A DNA stretch of 64,000 nucleotides from Paraburkholderia sp. CNPSo 3274 (GTDB lineage: Bacteria > Pseudomonadota > Gammaproteobacteria > Burkholderiales > Burkholderiaceae): NCBI RefSeq assembly GCF_024206475.1, contig NZ_JAMBPR010000028.1:1-64000 (forward strand), read 5' to 3'. Made by a program: the position numbers and the translations under genes. Positions 1 through 8,291 of this stretch are shown in pieces (within the stretch, counting starts at the first letter, position 1; every line of letters begins with the position of its first letter). The notes below the pieces were generated by a model. It did no database searches and had not been told where the DNA came from. It saw only the letters and a program-made list of their open reading frames with translations.

Positions 1-157
1 TGTCCGCTTCGTACATCTCGGCGAACAGTCGATCCATCTTCGCCAGCGCTTCGTTCGCCATTACGCGGATCGAACGCAACGGATGCGACTTGGGGACGAA
101 GTCGTCCAGCTTGCGCACGGAAAACAAACTCTCGGTGAAAGTGTCGGCGCCGCGCAT
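1..157 (-). CDS. IS5-like transposase, N-terminal part only (runs off window)
   Basis: Read leftward from the ATG at 155-157, the frame stays open to the window edge. It encodes about 52 residues starting MRGADTFTESLFSVRKLDDF, followed by VPKSHPLRSIRVMANEALAKM. This is the typical N-terminus of IS5/IS1182-type (DUF772) transposases common in Burkholderia. A GGAG ribosome site lies just upstream of the ATG. The catalytic DDE part and the other IS end lie outside the window, so it is unknown whether the element is intact. No terminal inverted repeat could be assigned with only one end visible. The family is confident, the exact IS group is not. Confidence 0.75.
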   Translation of the reverse strand, partial: MRGADTFTESLFSVRKLDDFVPKSHPLRSIRVMANEALAKMDRLFAEMYEAD

Positions 158-222
158 GATCTCCAGTGGGTAAGTGGTGGTTCATCTATCAACGCTTCAC
201 GAACTCTGCGCGATGACATGTT

Positions 223-600
223 TCAGCGGTACTTCAGCAACCTGTTAGGCGTCTTCACAGCAGCAGCCGATTTCGGTGCCCCGCCAGCTATCAGGAACTT
301 GCTTCGGTCCTTTGCATTTGCAATCCATGCGGGAGCACGACCATGGCCAGTCCAGGTTGCGCCCGTTTTGGGATCGAGATATTTCGCTGCCGACGAGCGC
401 TGCTTCGCCGCAACGGTCGTTCCCGGTTTGCGGCCGCGCCGCTTGCCGACAAATGCTTCAATGTCAGCAACCGTCACTGCATGCTTGTCCATCAGGCCGC
501 GAATCTTTTCGAGTACCCCCGACGATTTCGTTGTCGCCAGCGATTCTGCTTGAGCCTGCAGCTTTGCGATTCTTGCCTGAATCGATTGGAGCGTAGCCAT
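223..600 (-). CDS. H-NS family nucleoid protein (Burkholderia type)
   Basis: A 125-residue protein, the usual length for the family. Residues 1-50 form a heptad-rich oligomerization helix (IQARIAKLQAQAESLATTK). A basic AT-hook-like linker RRGRKPG follows at about 54-60. The C-terminal DNA-binding module has the hallmark DPKTGATWTGHGRAPAWI at about 77-94. The tail GAPKSAAAVKTPNRLLKYR is basic. A good ribosome site (AAGGAAAA) precedes the ATG. It should bind AT-rich or curved DNA and silence horizontally acquired genes. Lying next to a transposase, it may be part of imported DNA; such extra H-NS copies are frequent on Burkholderiaceae accessory replicons. Which promoters it controls cannot be read from the sequence. 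Confidence 0.9.
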   Translation of the reverse strand: MATLQSIQARIAKLQAQAESLATTKSSGVLEKIRGLMDKHAVTVADIEAFVGKRRGRKPGTTVAAKQRSSAAKYLDPKTGATWTGHGRAPAWIANAKDRSKFLIAGGAPKSAAAVKTPNRLLKYR

Positions 601-972
601 TCGTGGTTTTCCTTTGAAAAGTTAGTTTTTCGCACTATGCCACATCGGACGACGAATACAACATTTTGTATCGAATTAGTTTGCGCTGGGCAGTGAGAAA
701 CATTACTGTCTATTTCGAGGTCGATAAGTCGTCTGACTATCGGCATGGAAGTGTCGTCGCGCTCTTCGCCCCCCCACTTCAAGCCAGCGCGTTCTTACTC
801 GTTATCCGAAATCTGGTATGTACGCGAATTGACCATAGGAATACCAATAGGCTCTCGCGCGATGCGTCATACTCTTGGGAGACCAGCGAAGATCGGGCGG
901 GCAACCTGTTTTCGTGCAGCGGGCAACGCAAATCCCGCTGGCACGTTACAACTACTCTTTTTTTCGCGGAAA
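601..972. other. Intergenic region without a convincing gene
   Basis: These 372 bases separate the H-NS gene from the LacI remnant. Short open frames exist on both strands, but none has a good ribosome site or a recognizable product. The first 60 bases hold the H-NS leader and promoter. Nothing else identifiable was seen. Confidence 0.5.
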
Positions 973-1848
973 CTACGCCTGTCTGATTGTGCTGCCGCAA
1001 GACTCGCGCACGATAAGCGGGACCGCCATCATCGAATGCAACGCGTCCGGTCGTTCGCCAGCCATAAGGCGTACTAGCAGGTTAGAAGCCTCGCAAGCCT
1101 GCTCATAAGGCGACGTTCGCATCGTCGTCAGCGGTGGCGTCGCAAAAGCGGCCAGCGGAATATCGTCATATCCGACGATGGCGACGTCATCGGGGATGCG
1201 CAAGCCAGCCTTGCGCAATGCGGCCATCGCACCGAATGCGACGGTGTCGTTTCCTGCAAACAATGCGGTGAAGGCAGGGCCGTTCTCGAGCATCACACTC
1301 ATGGCGTCATACCCGCTTTGTGCATTGAAGTTCGCGAATCCGACACGCTCGGCTTCCACCCCGAGACCGAATTCCCGCATGGCGTCGCGATAGCCGTAGA
1401 GGCGCTCCGTGACCCCGTGGTACTCATCGGACGCAAACCCGAGATAGGCGACTCTCCGATGCCCAAGCGCCAGAAGATGCCGCGTCGCGACGCGCGACGC
1501 CTCGCGCATGTCGACGTCGATGGTATAGATGTTTGCGTGTTCGGCGAGCTTCGATCCAAAGACCACGAGCGGAAAGCCTTCGGACGCAAGACGCGCGAGG
1601 TGGACGTCATCGGAGCGCGGCGTATTGATAGCAATGAGTCCGTCGATACGACGGCTGTCGACCAGTTCAACGAAGCTGCCACCCGAACGGCCCGTCTGGA
1701 TCAGACCATGAGTCGAGGCTTGCGTGGGCTCTAAGTTCAGCGTCGCGTTGCAGCAAGCCGGTCGTTGCCGCGAACAGGGGTTATTGCTTCGGCGCGGCGT
1801 TCGAGTTGTCCCTCGCGTGCGACCTCCGGCTAGCCACGGAAACGACAC
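973..1848 (-). pseudogene. LacI/GalR-family regulator remnant lacking the DNA-binding domain
   Basis: From about position 1716 leftward the frame encodes a clear LacI-type periplasmic-binding-like domain: HGLIQTGRSGGSFVELVDS, then RRIDGLIAIN, HLLALGHRRVAYLG, TALFAGNDTVAFGAMAALR and IPDDVAIVGYDDIPLA. Only about 245 family-like residues remain, against the usual 330-350. The helix-turn-helix (about 60 residues) and the first strand and helix of the sugar-binding domain are absent. The open frame upstream (1717-1848) begins with a GTG and reads as low-complexity Arg/Pro-rich sequence with no resemblance to a HTH in any frame. The simplest reading is a 5' deletion or rearrangement, leaving a protein that could at most bind ligand. 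Confidence 0.7.
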
Positions 1849-1949
1849 CTTACGGACTCCCCGAGTAAAACACGGGCCGAGTCATCGGCTTCGAAAGCGT
1901 GGCGTGCCTTCATGGCTTGATAGGTACCGGGCGTACAAAGGACATCGTC

Positions 1950-2162
1950 ATGCGCTCCCGACTGATATGCGGGGTGCAGGCCTATGACTGGGGTATTGCC
2001 ACTGAATTCGCGATGGACAGCGAACTCGAAGACGCAACGAATGCATTGGTTGGAGAACTGCTCGATCTGCCGCCCGATCGGCAACGCGCAGCGAAGAAAT
2101 TATTGAACAGCGTCGAGGCCGCGCAGTTCTCGCTCGACTTTGCGCTTGAGCATCACGGTTAG
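1950..2162 (+). CDS. Small hypothetical protein (70 aa)
   Basis: The ATG at 1950 is preceded by AAAGGA at a good distance. The frame encodes about 70 residues and ends in an acidic amphipathic helix region: MDSELEDATNALVGELLDLP, then PDRQRAAKKLLNSVEAAQFS. An alternative start at 2013 would give 49 residues covering only that helical part. There is no signal peptide, membrane segment or known motif. The composition is compatible with a real small helical protein, but no function is suggested by its isolated position between a regulator remnant and a convergent gene. Confidence 0.4.
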   Translation: MRSRLICGVQAYDWGIATEFAMDSELEDATNALVGELLDLPPDRQRAAKKLLNSVEAAQFSLDFALEHHG

Positions 2163-2242
2163 AAGCGCATAACCGAAGGCTATCGAACACTTCTTTTGTG
2201 TGAGAACTCAAGAGATAGGGACCCGCCTCGACTTTAGGCCAA

Positions 2243-2995
2243 TCAAACCTCATCTTCAGGCAGCTGGCAAATTTGGTGGTAAAAGGTCTGGATATCGGCG
2301 AAGTAAAATGGACGAAACGCCCCGTAGACGTTTTTCCAGTCCGGCATGTAGCTCAAGAGATGTTCTCGAAATGTTGTCGCGACGTCCGGACTGAGATCCT
2401 TGCGCACGATCAGGACGGCGGGTACGCAAGTATCATATGCGCCGATGACCTTCGTCACCTGCACATTCGCGGGTGTCATCTTCCAGACGTCTTCCAGAAT
2501 CATCGTGGCGCGAATGGACTTCGCGACAACAGCGTCGACCCGGTCCTGCCATCCCGAAACCTGCTTGAGTTCGAAGAAAGTTTCAAGCTTTTTTCCTTTC
2601 TCATTCAACATGATTGCGGGCGGAAAAAAACTGGAAGAACAGGACCTGTTCAGGTATCCGTACGTCGATCCTTCAAGGTCGTCGAGGTTATTCGCCTGAT
2701 CGTCGTGACGAACCACAAGGAGCGTGCGTTGAGCGGGTTGACCGGAAAACTTCGATGTTGCGATGACAAGTCCGCGATAGTGCGGATTGCCCTTTCTCAT
2801 CATCACGCAGAAGCCCGCCCCAGGAACATATGCGATATTCGGGCTGCCCGCCTCGAGCAACCGGTTCATCTCCGGAATGTCCGTCGTCACCTCGGCGTTC
2901 ACGCCTGCCTCTGACAACAGGCTTGTCCAGGGTTCTTCGGTAACGGGAAAGTCGAGATTCTTGTTCAGAAGAAACGTCAGATTCTGCTTTGCCAT
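2243..2995 (-). CDS. PhnD/SsuA-type substrate-binding-like protein without signal peptide
   Basis: A 250-residue protein of the phosphonate/phosphite binding-protein fold (PhnD-like): YVPGAGFCVMMRKGNPHYRG, TLLVVRHDDQANNLDDLEGS, and a hinge region ending TCVPAVLIVRKDLSPDVATT. Binding proteins of this family normally carry a Sec or lipoprotein signal. Here the start (ATG at 2995, with AAGGTGG six bases upstream) leads straight into AKQNLTFLLNKNLDFPV with no hydrophobic leader. A GTG nine bases earlier would not add one. No ABC permease or ATPase gene is adjacent. It may therefore act in the cytoplasm as a ligand sensor, or have lost its leader. The ligand cannot be inferred. Confidence 0.75.
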   Translation of the reverse strand: MAKQNLTFLLNKNLDFPVTEEPWTSLLSEAGVNAEVTTDIPEMNRLLEAGSPNIAYVPGAGFCVMMRKGNPHYRGLVIATSKFSGQPAQRTLLVVRHDDQANNLDDLEGSTYGYLNRSCSSSFFPPAIMLNEKGKKLETFFELKQVSGWQDRVDAVVAKSIRATMILEDVWKMTPANVQVTKVIGAYDTCVPAVLIVRKDLSPDVATTFREHLLSYMPDWKNVYGAFRPFYFADIQTFYHQICQLPEDEV

Positions 2996-3118
2996 GGTTA
3001 CCACCTTTTTTCAGTCGCCATCGTCTTTTACTTCGATTTAAGCCCTGTAATTCTATGTGGATCGACAAATTAGCGATGACGAAAAGAATAGGCTTTTTGT
3101 CGAAATGCACGATCTCGG

Positions 3119-5131
3119 CTATCTGGAAACGTAGGCATTGAAAGCACTTACAAGGTTACGGATCGCCTGCCCGAGGTCGTCTTCGGCGACGCCGGCCAGT
3201 TGAGCCGCCGGTAACTGCCAGGTGGTCCGAGAGGCCAGCGCGTGCAGCAGCTGAACGGTCATCGCGTCGTAGCCGTCAGCCCTTTGGCGCTCAAACGCGC
3301 CTGGGTCTCCTTCCCGCAGGACCTCAAGCACCGCGGCCGCACCACAAACCGAGCGCAAGGCCACGATGACGTCACGCAGGTGTTCAAGCCACGCTGATCG
3401 CCAACGCCCCTCCAGGAGCATGCGCTCTCGTGCAGCTTCCAGGCGAGTGCTTGCGAGTCCGGCATCTCGTTGCAGGGTGTCAAGCGTGGCTGCCGAGCCG
3501 CCGTCCAGACGGAGCGCGGCTGACGCGAAGCGCATGTTGGCAGATATCGCCGTGGAAACTGCGGCGGCAAGCGTGTCACTGCTCCGCTCGGGCCACAAGA
3601 CGAAGCTGGCCGCCACGCCCACGAAGGCGCCAATGATTTCATTGATAAAGCGTGCAGCAATCAAACCGCCAGTCGGGTGAATGAAGTTGGAAACCAGCAT
3701 GAACATGGGACAGAGAAAGACCACGAACAAGCCGTAGCTCACCAGCCTGGAGGCAATGGCCGCAGCGGCAAGCGGCAGGATGGCGAGGAGCACTGCGCCC
3801 GGAGTCGGCAGCGTCGCCAGAAGTGCCGCGGCAATCAGTCCGCCGATGAGGCTGCCGATTGCTCTCTCCCACACGCGCAGCCATGTGTTGGCGGAAATCG
3901 GTTGCGTCACGATGATTGCCGCGAGCGCGCCCCAATAGGCGAGCGTGACGTTTAGCCAGGTGCCAATGGCAAAGGCGAATACGGTTGCCATCGCAACTCT
4001 TAGCGCGTGGCGCCAAACCAGCGAGTCCACGATCTGGCTGGTACTCGCTGCAGCGACTGGGGACTCCTTGCTGCCGACGACTGAAGCCAAGCCGCCTTCT
4101 GCGAGGCGGACAATGGCACTTGCCGCAAACGTCACGGAACGTGCTGCCGTATCGTCCTGACCGGCGACCTGGCGCACAAGGGCGTTCGACTGCATGACCA
4201 GCGCTTCGGGAAGCGGACGGTCCAGCAGGGCATGGGCGCTGACCCCCTGCAGGACCTCCTGCAGTCCTTGCAGCAGGTACCGCGCTTTCGCGCTGAGGGC
4301 CACTTGGGAAATCCGCCGGGAATGACCGATGGCAATCAACGCGGAAAAGATTCTGGCCGCCGTATCGATATACGCCCCGAGCCGCGATCCATTGCTGGTG
4401 TCGAGCGCCGCCAACGCCCTCCCCCGTTCGATAGACATCCGCACGCCCCGGCGGTGCACCGTATCGAACTCCTCCCAGCCGGTGACACTTGTGCCTGGGA
4501 GGGGATCCAGCGCCAGCAAAAAGCCGGCCATGATCTCCAGTCTTCCGAAGATCGTCGATAGCATCAGATTGGCGGATTGCCGGAATGGAATGGGCCAGAG
4601 GAAGACGCAGAACAGCATGGTCCAGGCGGAACCAAGCAAGAAATATCCGGCCAGCTCGAGCGCCCCGGCCAAAGGTCTGCTTAACGCAACCCCAATGACG
4701 ACGGCGAGAGAGGCAACCAGACCTGCCTGGGTGGGCATCGGGCCAAGAGCCGGTTTGTAGGATCGCGCGAGTCCGCAGAGGAAGACCAGGACGAACAGAG
4801 TGACGAGGCTCGCGATATAGCCCCAGCTCGCCGCGTAGGCAGAGAGCGGCATGACGATGCCCCCCAGGATCGTGAACGTGCCCATCGCCTTGAGGCGTAC
4901 GGCGTTCTCCCCTTGGGGATCGCACAGGCAATTCCAGAAAGCCGCAACGGCGCCCAGCGCGACCTCGGGTCGTGCCAGCAGCATTGCCGCGGCCAGCATC
5001 GGCGCCATCGCCAGGGCGGCACGCACGCCCTCCGCGATCGCAACGCGCTCGGGCGTGACGGCAAAGACATGACCTTCCGCCCTGAAAGTCCGGCGACTGA
5101 CTATCGATACCAGCTTGGCAACGTTGAACAT
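3119..5131 (-). CDS. FUSC-family inner-membrane permease (AaeB-like)
   Basis: About 670 residues with the duplicated architecture of FUSC/AaeB aromatic-acid exporters. An N-terminal membrane block (about residues 30-190) has segments such as LAMAPMLAAAMLLARPEVAL and YIASLVTLFVLVFLCGLA. A soluble middle of about 200 residues follows, then a second membrane block (about 380-510) with VFAFAIGTWLNVTLAYWGAL and LLAILPLAAAAIASRLVSYG, and a helical cytoplasmic tail. The start at 5131 has a GAAGG site; an in-frame ATG at 5206 would add 25 polar residues without a clear ribosome site. No HlyD or NodT partner is adjacent, unlike the second FUSC gene at 46-48 kb, so this copy is an orphan. Its substrate is unknown, probably small organic acids or other toxic compounds. 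Confidence 0.8.
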   Translation of the reverse strand: MFNVAKLVSIVSRRTFRAEGHVFAVTPERVAIAEGVRAALAMAPMLAAAMLLARPEVALGAVAAFWNCLCDPQGENAVRLKAMGTFTILGGIVMPLSAYAASWGYIASLVTLFVLVFLCGLARSYKPALGPMPTQAGLVASLAVVIGVALSRPLAGALELAGYFLLGSAWTMLFCVFLWPIPFRQSANLMLSTIFGRLEIMAGFLLALDPLPGTSVTGWEEFDTVHRRGVRMSIERGRALAALDTSNGSRLGAYIDTAARIFSALIAIGHSRRISQVALSAKARYLLQGLQEVLQGVSAHALLDRPLPEALVMQSNALVRQVAGQDDTAARSVTFAASAIVRLAEGGLASVVGSKESPVAAASTSQIVDSLVWRHALRVAMATVFAFAIGTWLNVTLAYWGALAAIIVTQPISANTWLRVWERAIGSLIGGLIAAALLATLPTPGAVLLAILPLAAAAIASRLVSYGLFVVFLCPMFMLVSNFIHPTGGLIAARFINEIIGAFVGVAASFVLWPERSSDTLAAAVSTAISANMRFASAALRLDGGSAATLDTLQRDAGLASTRLEAARERMLLEGRWRSAWLEHLRDVIVALRSVCGAAAVLEVLREGDPGAFERQRADGYDAMTVQLLHALASRTTWQLPAAQLAGVAEDDLGQAIRNLVSAFNAYVSR

Positions 5132-5319
5132 GACACCTTCGCTTTGCGCAGACGTTGAACTGGATGGCCCAACGCCTTCGAAGCGAAGCGTTGACTTTGC
5201 GCCCATCGTCGAGAAGCCACAGCCTGGCGCGCTTAGCGTAGCACGGAAATCTGGGCGATCCGCGCCTGCAACTGCCAGGCGGCGTGTGGATCCAGCAGAC
5301 TTTACCCGCGATCGGCAAT

Positions 5320-6825
5320 CTATCGATGGGCAACGTACGGCTTGACCATCTTCTTCGGGTCGACGATTTCATCGAACTGTGCTTCGGTCACATAGCCGAG
5401 TTTCAAGGCTGCCTGCTTGAGCGTGAGATCGTTATCGTACGCATAATGTGCGATCTTCGACGACTTGTCATAGCCGATAACCGGCGAAAGCGCCGTCACG
5501 AGCATCAGCGAACGGTCGACATCTTCCTGGATTTTCTTCAGGTTCGGCTTCGTGCCTTCCACCAGAAACTTCCGGAAGTTCGTGCATGAATCGCTCACGA
5601 TAGCGATGGAATGCATGATGTCGAAGATGATCAGCGGCTTGTAGACGTTCATCTCCAGATAGCCGCTTGCGCCGCCGATACCCGTTGCCACATCGTCGCC
5701 AATCACTTGCGTAGCGACCATCGCGAGCGCCTCGGCCTGCGTAGGGTTGACCTTGCCCGGCATGATCGACGAGCCTGGCTCGTTTTCGGGAATGATCAGT
5801 TCTGCGAAGCCGGCGCGCGGCCCGCACGACATCAGCCGAATGTCGTTGGCGATCTTGTAGAGGGAGCATGCGAGCGTGCGCATCGTGCCCGATAGATGGA
5901 TGAGCGCATCGTGCGCGCCTTGCACGGTGAACTTGTTCGGGGCTGTGACGAACGGAAGATTCGTCAAGCGGGCAATCTCGGCAGCGGCTGCGCCCGCGAA
6001 TTCCGGCGTGGAATTCAGGCCCGTACCAACGGCCGTGCCGCCGAGCGCAAGGCGATAGACGCCCTTTAGCGCATCGTCGAGCCGCTCCAGGTTGTCGGTG
6101 AGCATGCCCTCGTAGCCGGACCACTCCTGACCCAGCGTGATCGGAGTCGCGTCCTGCATATGAGTCCGCCCAATCTTGACGACGTCCTTCCAGGCAACCG
6201 CTTTCACACCAATCGCGTCGCGCAAGGCGGTGACCGTCGGCGCGAGCCGCTCCTTGACGTTGATTGCCGCTGCCATGTACATGGCGCTCGGAAACGAATC
6301 GTTCGACGATTGCGACATGTTCACGTGATCGTTCGGGTGCACGGGTGTCTTGCTGCCGAGCGGTGTGCCCGCAAGTTGACAGCAGCGATTCGATATCACC
6401 TCATTGACGTTCATGTTGAACTGCGTACCGCTGCCGGTCATCCATACGTGCAGCGGAAACATGTCGTGATGCTGGCCGGCGAGTATCTCGTCACACACCT
6501 TGACGATGAGATCATGCTGAAGCGCGCCAAGGCGCTGCTCATTGAAATTGACGTTGGCCGCCGCCTTTTTCAGAATCGCGTAGGTGATGATCATTTCACG
6601 CGGTATCAGATCATCGCCGATGCTGAAATGCTGGAGCGAGCGTTGGGTTTGCGCGCCCCACAGTTTGTCTGCCGGTACATTGACGACGCCAAGGCTATCG
6701 CTTTCCTGACGAAAGCCCGCGGCGGGCTCCGGTTGCTCCGAGCCCTCGGCCGATACCCACGCGGAACTGCCACCCACGGCAAGCGATGCGAGGAGCGTCG
6801 ATTGCATCATTTGTCTGCGGTTCAT
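5320..6825 (-). CDS. fumC: Class II fumarate hydratase with N-terminal export signal
   Basis: 501 residues. The catalytic core matches FumC: TGSGTQFNMNVNEVISNR, SSNDSFPSAMYMAA, KIGRTHMQDATPITLGQE, and the fumarase/aspartase signature GSSIMPGKVNPTQAEA with the catalytic Ser loop. It interconverts fumarate and malate. Unusually, about 30 residues precede the family core: MNRRQMMQSTLLASLAVGGS, then SAWVSAEG. This is a twin-Arg-containing signal peptide with a hydrophobic stretch and an Ala-x-Ala-like cleavage site. The leader is encoded after a good ribosome site (AAGGGGAAAGCAG). This predicts a periplasmic or membrane-associated fumarase rather than a TCA-cycle enzyme. A perfect 14-bp palindrome lies 40-54 bases upstream of the start. 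Aspartase is less likely from the motif details. Confidence 0.88.
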   Translation of the reverse strand: MNRRQMMQSTLLASLAVGGSSAWVSAEGSEQPEPAAGFRQESDSLGVVNVPADKLWGAQTQRSLQHFSIGDDLIPREMIITYAILKKAAANVNFNEQRLGALQHDLIVKVCDEILAGQHHDMFPLHVWMTGSGTQFNMNVNEVISNRCCQLAGTPLGSKTPVHPNDHVNMSQSSNDSFPSAMYMAAAINVKERLAPTVTALRDAIGVKAVAWKDVVKIGRTHMQDATPITLGQEWSGYEGMLTDNLERLDDALKGVYRLALGGTAVGTGLNSTPEFAGAAAAEIARLTNLPFVTAPNKFTVQGAHDALIHLSGTMRTLACSLYKIANDIRLMSCGPRAGFAELIIPENEPGSSIMPGKVNPTQAEALAMVATQVIGDDVATGIGGASGYLEMNVYKPLIIFDIMHSIAIVSDSCTNFRKFLVEGTKPNLKKIQEDVDRSLMLVTALSPVIGYDKSSKIAHYAYDNDLTLKQAALKLGYVTEAQFDEIVDPKKMVKPYVAHR

Positions 6826-6865
6826 CTGCTTTCCCCTTATGCGCGAATCCAGTCAACGTTACGAT

Positions 6866-6879
6866 ATGCGATATCGCAT
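6866..6879. promoter_or_regulatory. 14-bp perfect palindrome, candidate operator of the fumarase gene
   Basis: ATGCGATATCGCAT reads identically on both strands. Its near edge is 40 bases upstream of the fumarase start codon, where a repressor would overlap a promoter. No adjacent regulator gene exists, so the binding protein is unknown; GntR, IclR or TetR types use such dyads. Confidence 0.45.
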
Positions 6880-7046
6880 TGTTCGATGCGTCTGGCGACG
6901 CGACATCAGGGCGCTATCCACCCTGTCGAGGAAAGTATGGGACGGTTTCGCGCGTCGATCTTCCTGAAACGCACTGGAATTCAAGGTCGATTGGCGCAGC
7001 GGACCGTGAACGTGGAATGGCGATGCAGTGCCCCGGAATGCGGCAA

Positions 7047-7085
7047 GGGCCGCCGCGAACCCGGATTTCGGATTCGCGGCGGCCC
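7047..7085. terminator. Strong GC-rich hairpin downstream of the SDR gene
   Basis: A perfect 13-bp stem (GGGCCGCCGCGAA at 7047-7059 pairs with TTCGCGGCGGCCC at 7073-7085), with a 13-base loop that can pair further (CCG/CGG). It starts 17 bases past the stop codon of the SDR gene at 7103. Reading leftward it is followed by TTGCCGC, a poor T-tract, so it is a likely but not canonical intrinsic terminator. Confidence 0.65.
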
Positions 7086-7102
7086 CTGTCAACAATGATG
7101 CA

Positions 7103-7951
7103 TCAATTGCTATCGAAGTCGGCCGAGAGGCTCAGGTCGCGTTGGCTCTCGATATCCTTCGTGAGCTTCTGCAGGTAATCGACGACCGTATTGAAGCCCC
7201 ATGCGCCCAGCACCAGATGACGCGGTGCCTCCGTGTTGCGCGCGATGGCGATCATCGCTTCGCCGGCCCCCGCCGGGTCGCCCGGTTGCGTGCCGCTCGT
7301 CTGCTTTGTGCCGGTGTGGCGCTTGCCGGCAGTTTCCGCGTAATCGTCGATCTGGGTGAGCGTCTGGCGCAGCGAGCGGCCTGCCCAGTCAGTGCGGAAC
7401 GGACCGGGCTCCACGCACGTCACGCCAATGCCAAGCGGCTCCAGTTCAGCGCGCAGCGAGTCCGACCAGCCCTCCACCGCGTGCTTGGAGGCAGCGTAGT
7501 AGCCCGAGCCCGGAAAGCCGATCAGGCCGGCCACCGAGCTGATGTTGATGATGTTGCCGCTGCGTTGCGCGCGCATGAGCGGCAGCACGGCGCGGGTCAT
7601 CGCAAAGAGGCCGAATACGTTGGCGTCGAATTGTGCGCGAATCTCGGCTTCCACGCCTTCCTCCGCCGTGCTCTGATAGCCGTAGCCGGCATTGTTCACG
7701 AGCACGTCGATACGGCCAAATTTTTCGCGCGTTGCCGCGACAGCCGCTTCGATCTCGGCCGGCTTCGTGACATCGAGCGCAAGCGCCAGGGCACGGTCCT
7801 CCGCGCCGCTCACGATGTCGGCCACGCTCGAGACGTCGCGCGCCGTGACAACGGCTCGCCAGCCTCGCTTGACGATCAGCGTGGCGAGCGCGCGTCCAAG
7901 GCCAGTCGAACAACCTGTGATAAACCAGACGGGGGTGTTTAATGATGACAT
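7103..7951 (-). CDS. Short-chain dehydrogenase/reductase
   Basis: 282 residues, classical SDR. The nucleotide-binding motif TGCSTGLG is at 13-20, the NNAG motif is in VLVNNAGYGYQ, the catalytic Ser is in INISSVAGLIG, and the YxxxK motif is YAASKHAVEG. The TGCSTG form and the C-terminal extension (about 45 residues after the core) are typical of the SDR subgroup found in soil proteobacteria and often annotated as oxidoreductase or ketoreductase of unknown substrate. A short intact dyad lies about 160-180 bases upstream (8111-8131), and a decayed LysR gene lies beyond it on the same strand. The LysR protein was plausibly its regulator. Cytoplasmic, NADP(H) or NAD(H) dependent; substrate unknown. 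Confidence 0.88.
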   Translation of the reverse strand: MSSLNTPVWFITGCSTGLGRALATLIVKRGWRAVVTARDVSSVADIVSGAEDRALALALDVTKPAEIEAAVAATREKFGRIDVLVNNAGYGYQSTAEEGVEAEIRAQFDANVFGLFAMTRAVLPLMRAQRSGNIINISSVAGLIGFPGSGYYAASKHAVEGWSDSLRAELEPLGIGVTCVEPGPFRTDWAGRSLRQTLTQIDDYAETAGKRHTGTKQTSGTQPGDPAGAGEAMIAIARNTEAPRHLVLGAWGFNTVVDYLQKLTKDIESQRDLSLSADFDSN

Positions 7952-8110
7952 GGTAGATCCCTAAATAGACGTGCTACTGCATGGTGACAAGACAGGGCTT
8001 TCGGGGCATGCAAGCCGCTAATTCCTCGCGCCGGATGCTGTTTCACTCCGGCATAGCGTCGCAGTATAGGAGTTCGCTTGCTCATCAAAAAGCCGCACAA
8101 TCCAAATGCG

Positions 8111-8131
8111 CTATGCGATGAATTAGCATAG
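8111..8131. promoter_or_regulatory. CTATGC-N9-GCATAG dyad, possible LysR-type operator
   Basis: CTATGC (8111-8116) and GCATAG (8126-8131) form a 6-9-6 inverted repeat, with a T and an A spaced as in LysR-type boxes. It lies between the SDR gene and the LysR remnant, 160 bases before the SDR start. The assignment is inference from form and position. Confidence 0.35.
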
Positions 8132-8291
8132 TGCGCCGCTCGAGGTGCAGTGGGCAATAGCGGGACTGTCAGGTTGGAATGCCTCGGCCGTCTTTCGCAA
8201 TGGGCTGGGGATTGTCGAGAACGATCGACGGAAAAATCGGGCAACGCGGACGCAGGATGCAATTGGCGCAATGCGCGCCCTTTGCATGGCC

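Noticed and set aside
779..1000. Possible small gene in the H-NS upstream gap
   Set aside because: No ribosome site, no motif and ambiguous overlap with other frames.
3639..5372. 577-codon open frame overlapping the first FUSC gene on the same strand
   Set aside because: Another frame of the same DNA; the FUSC frame has clear membrane segments and family motifs, this one is Arg/Gly/Pro-rich.
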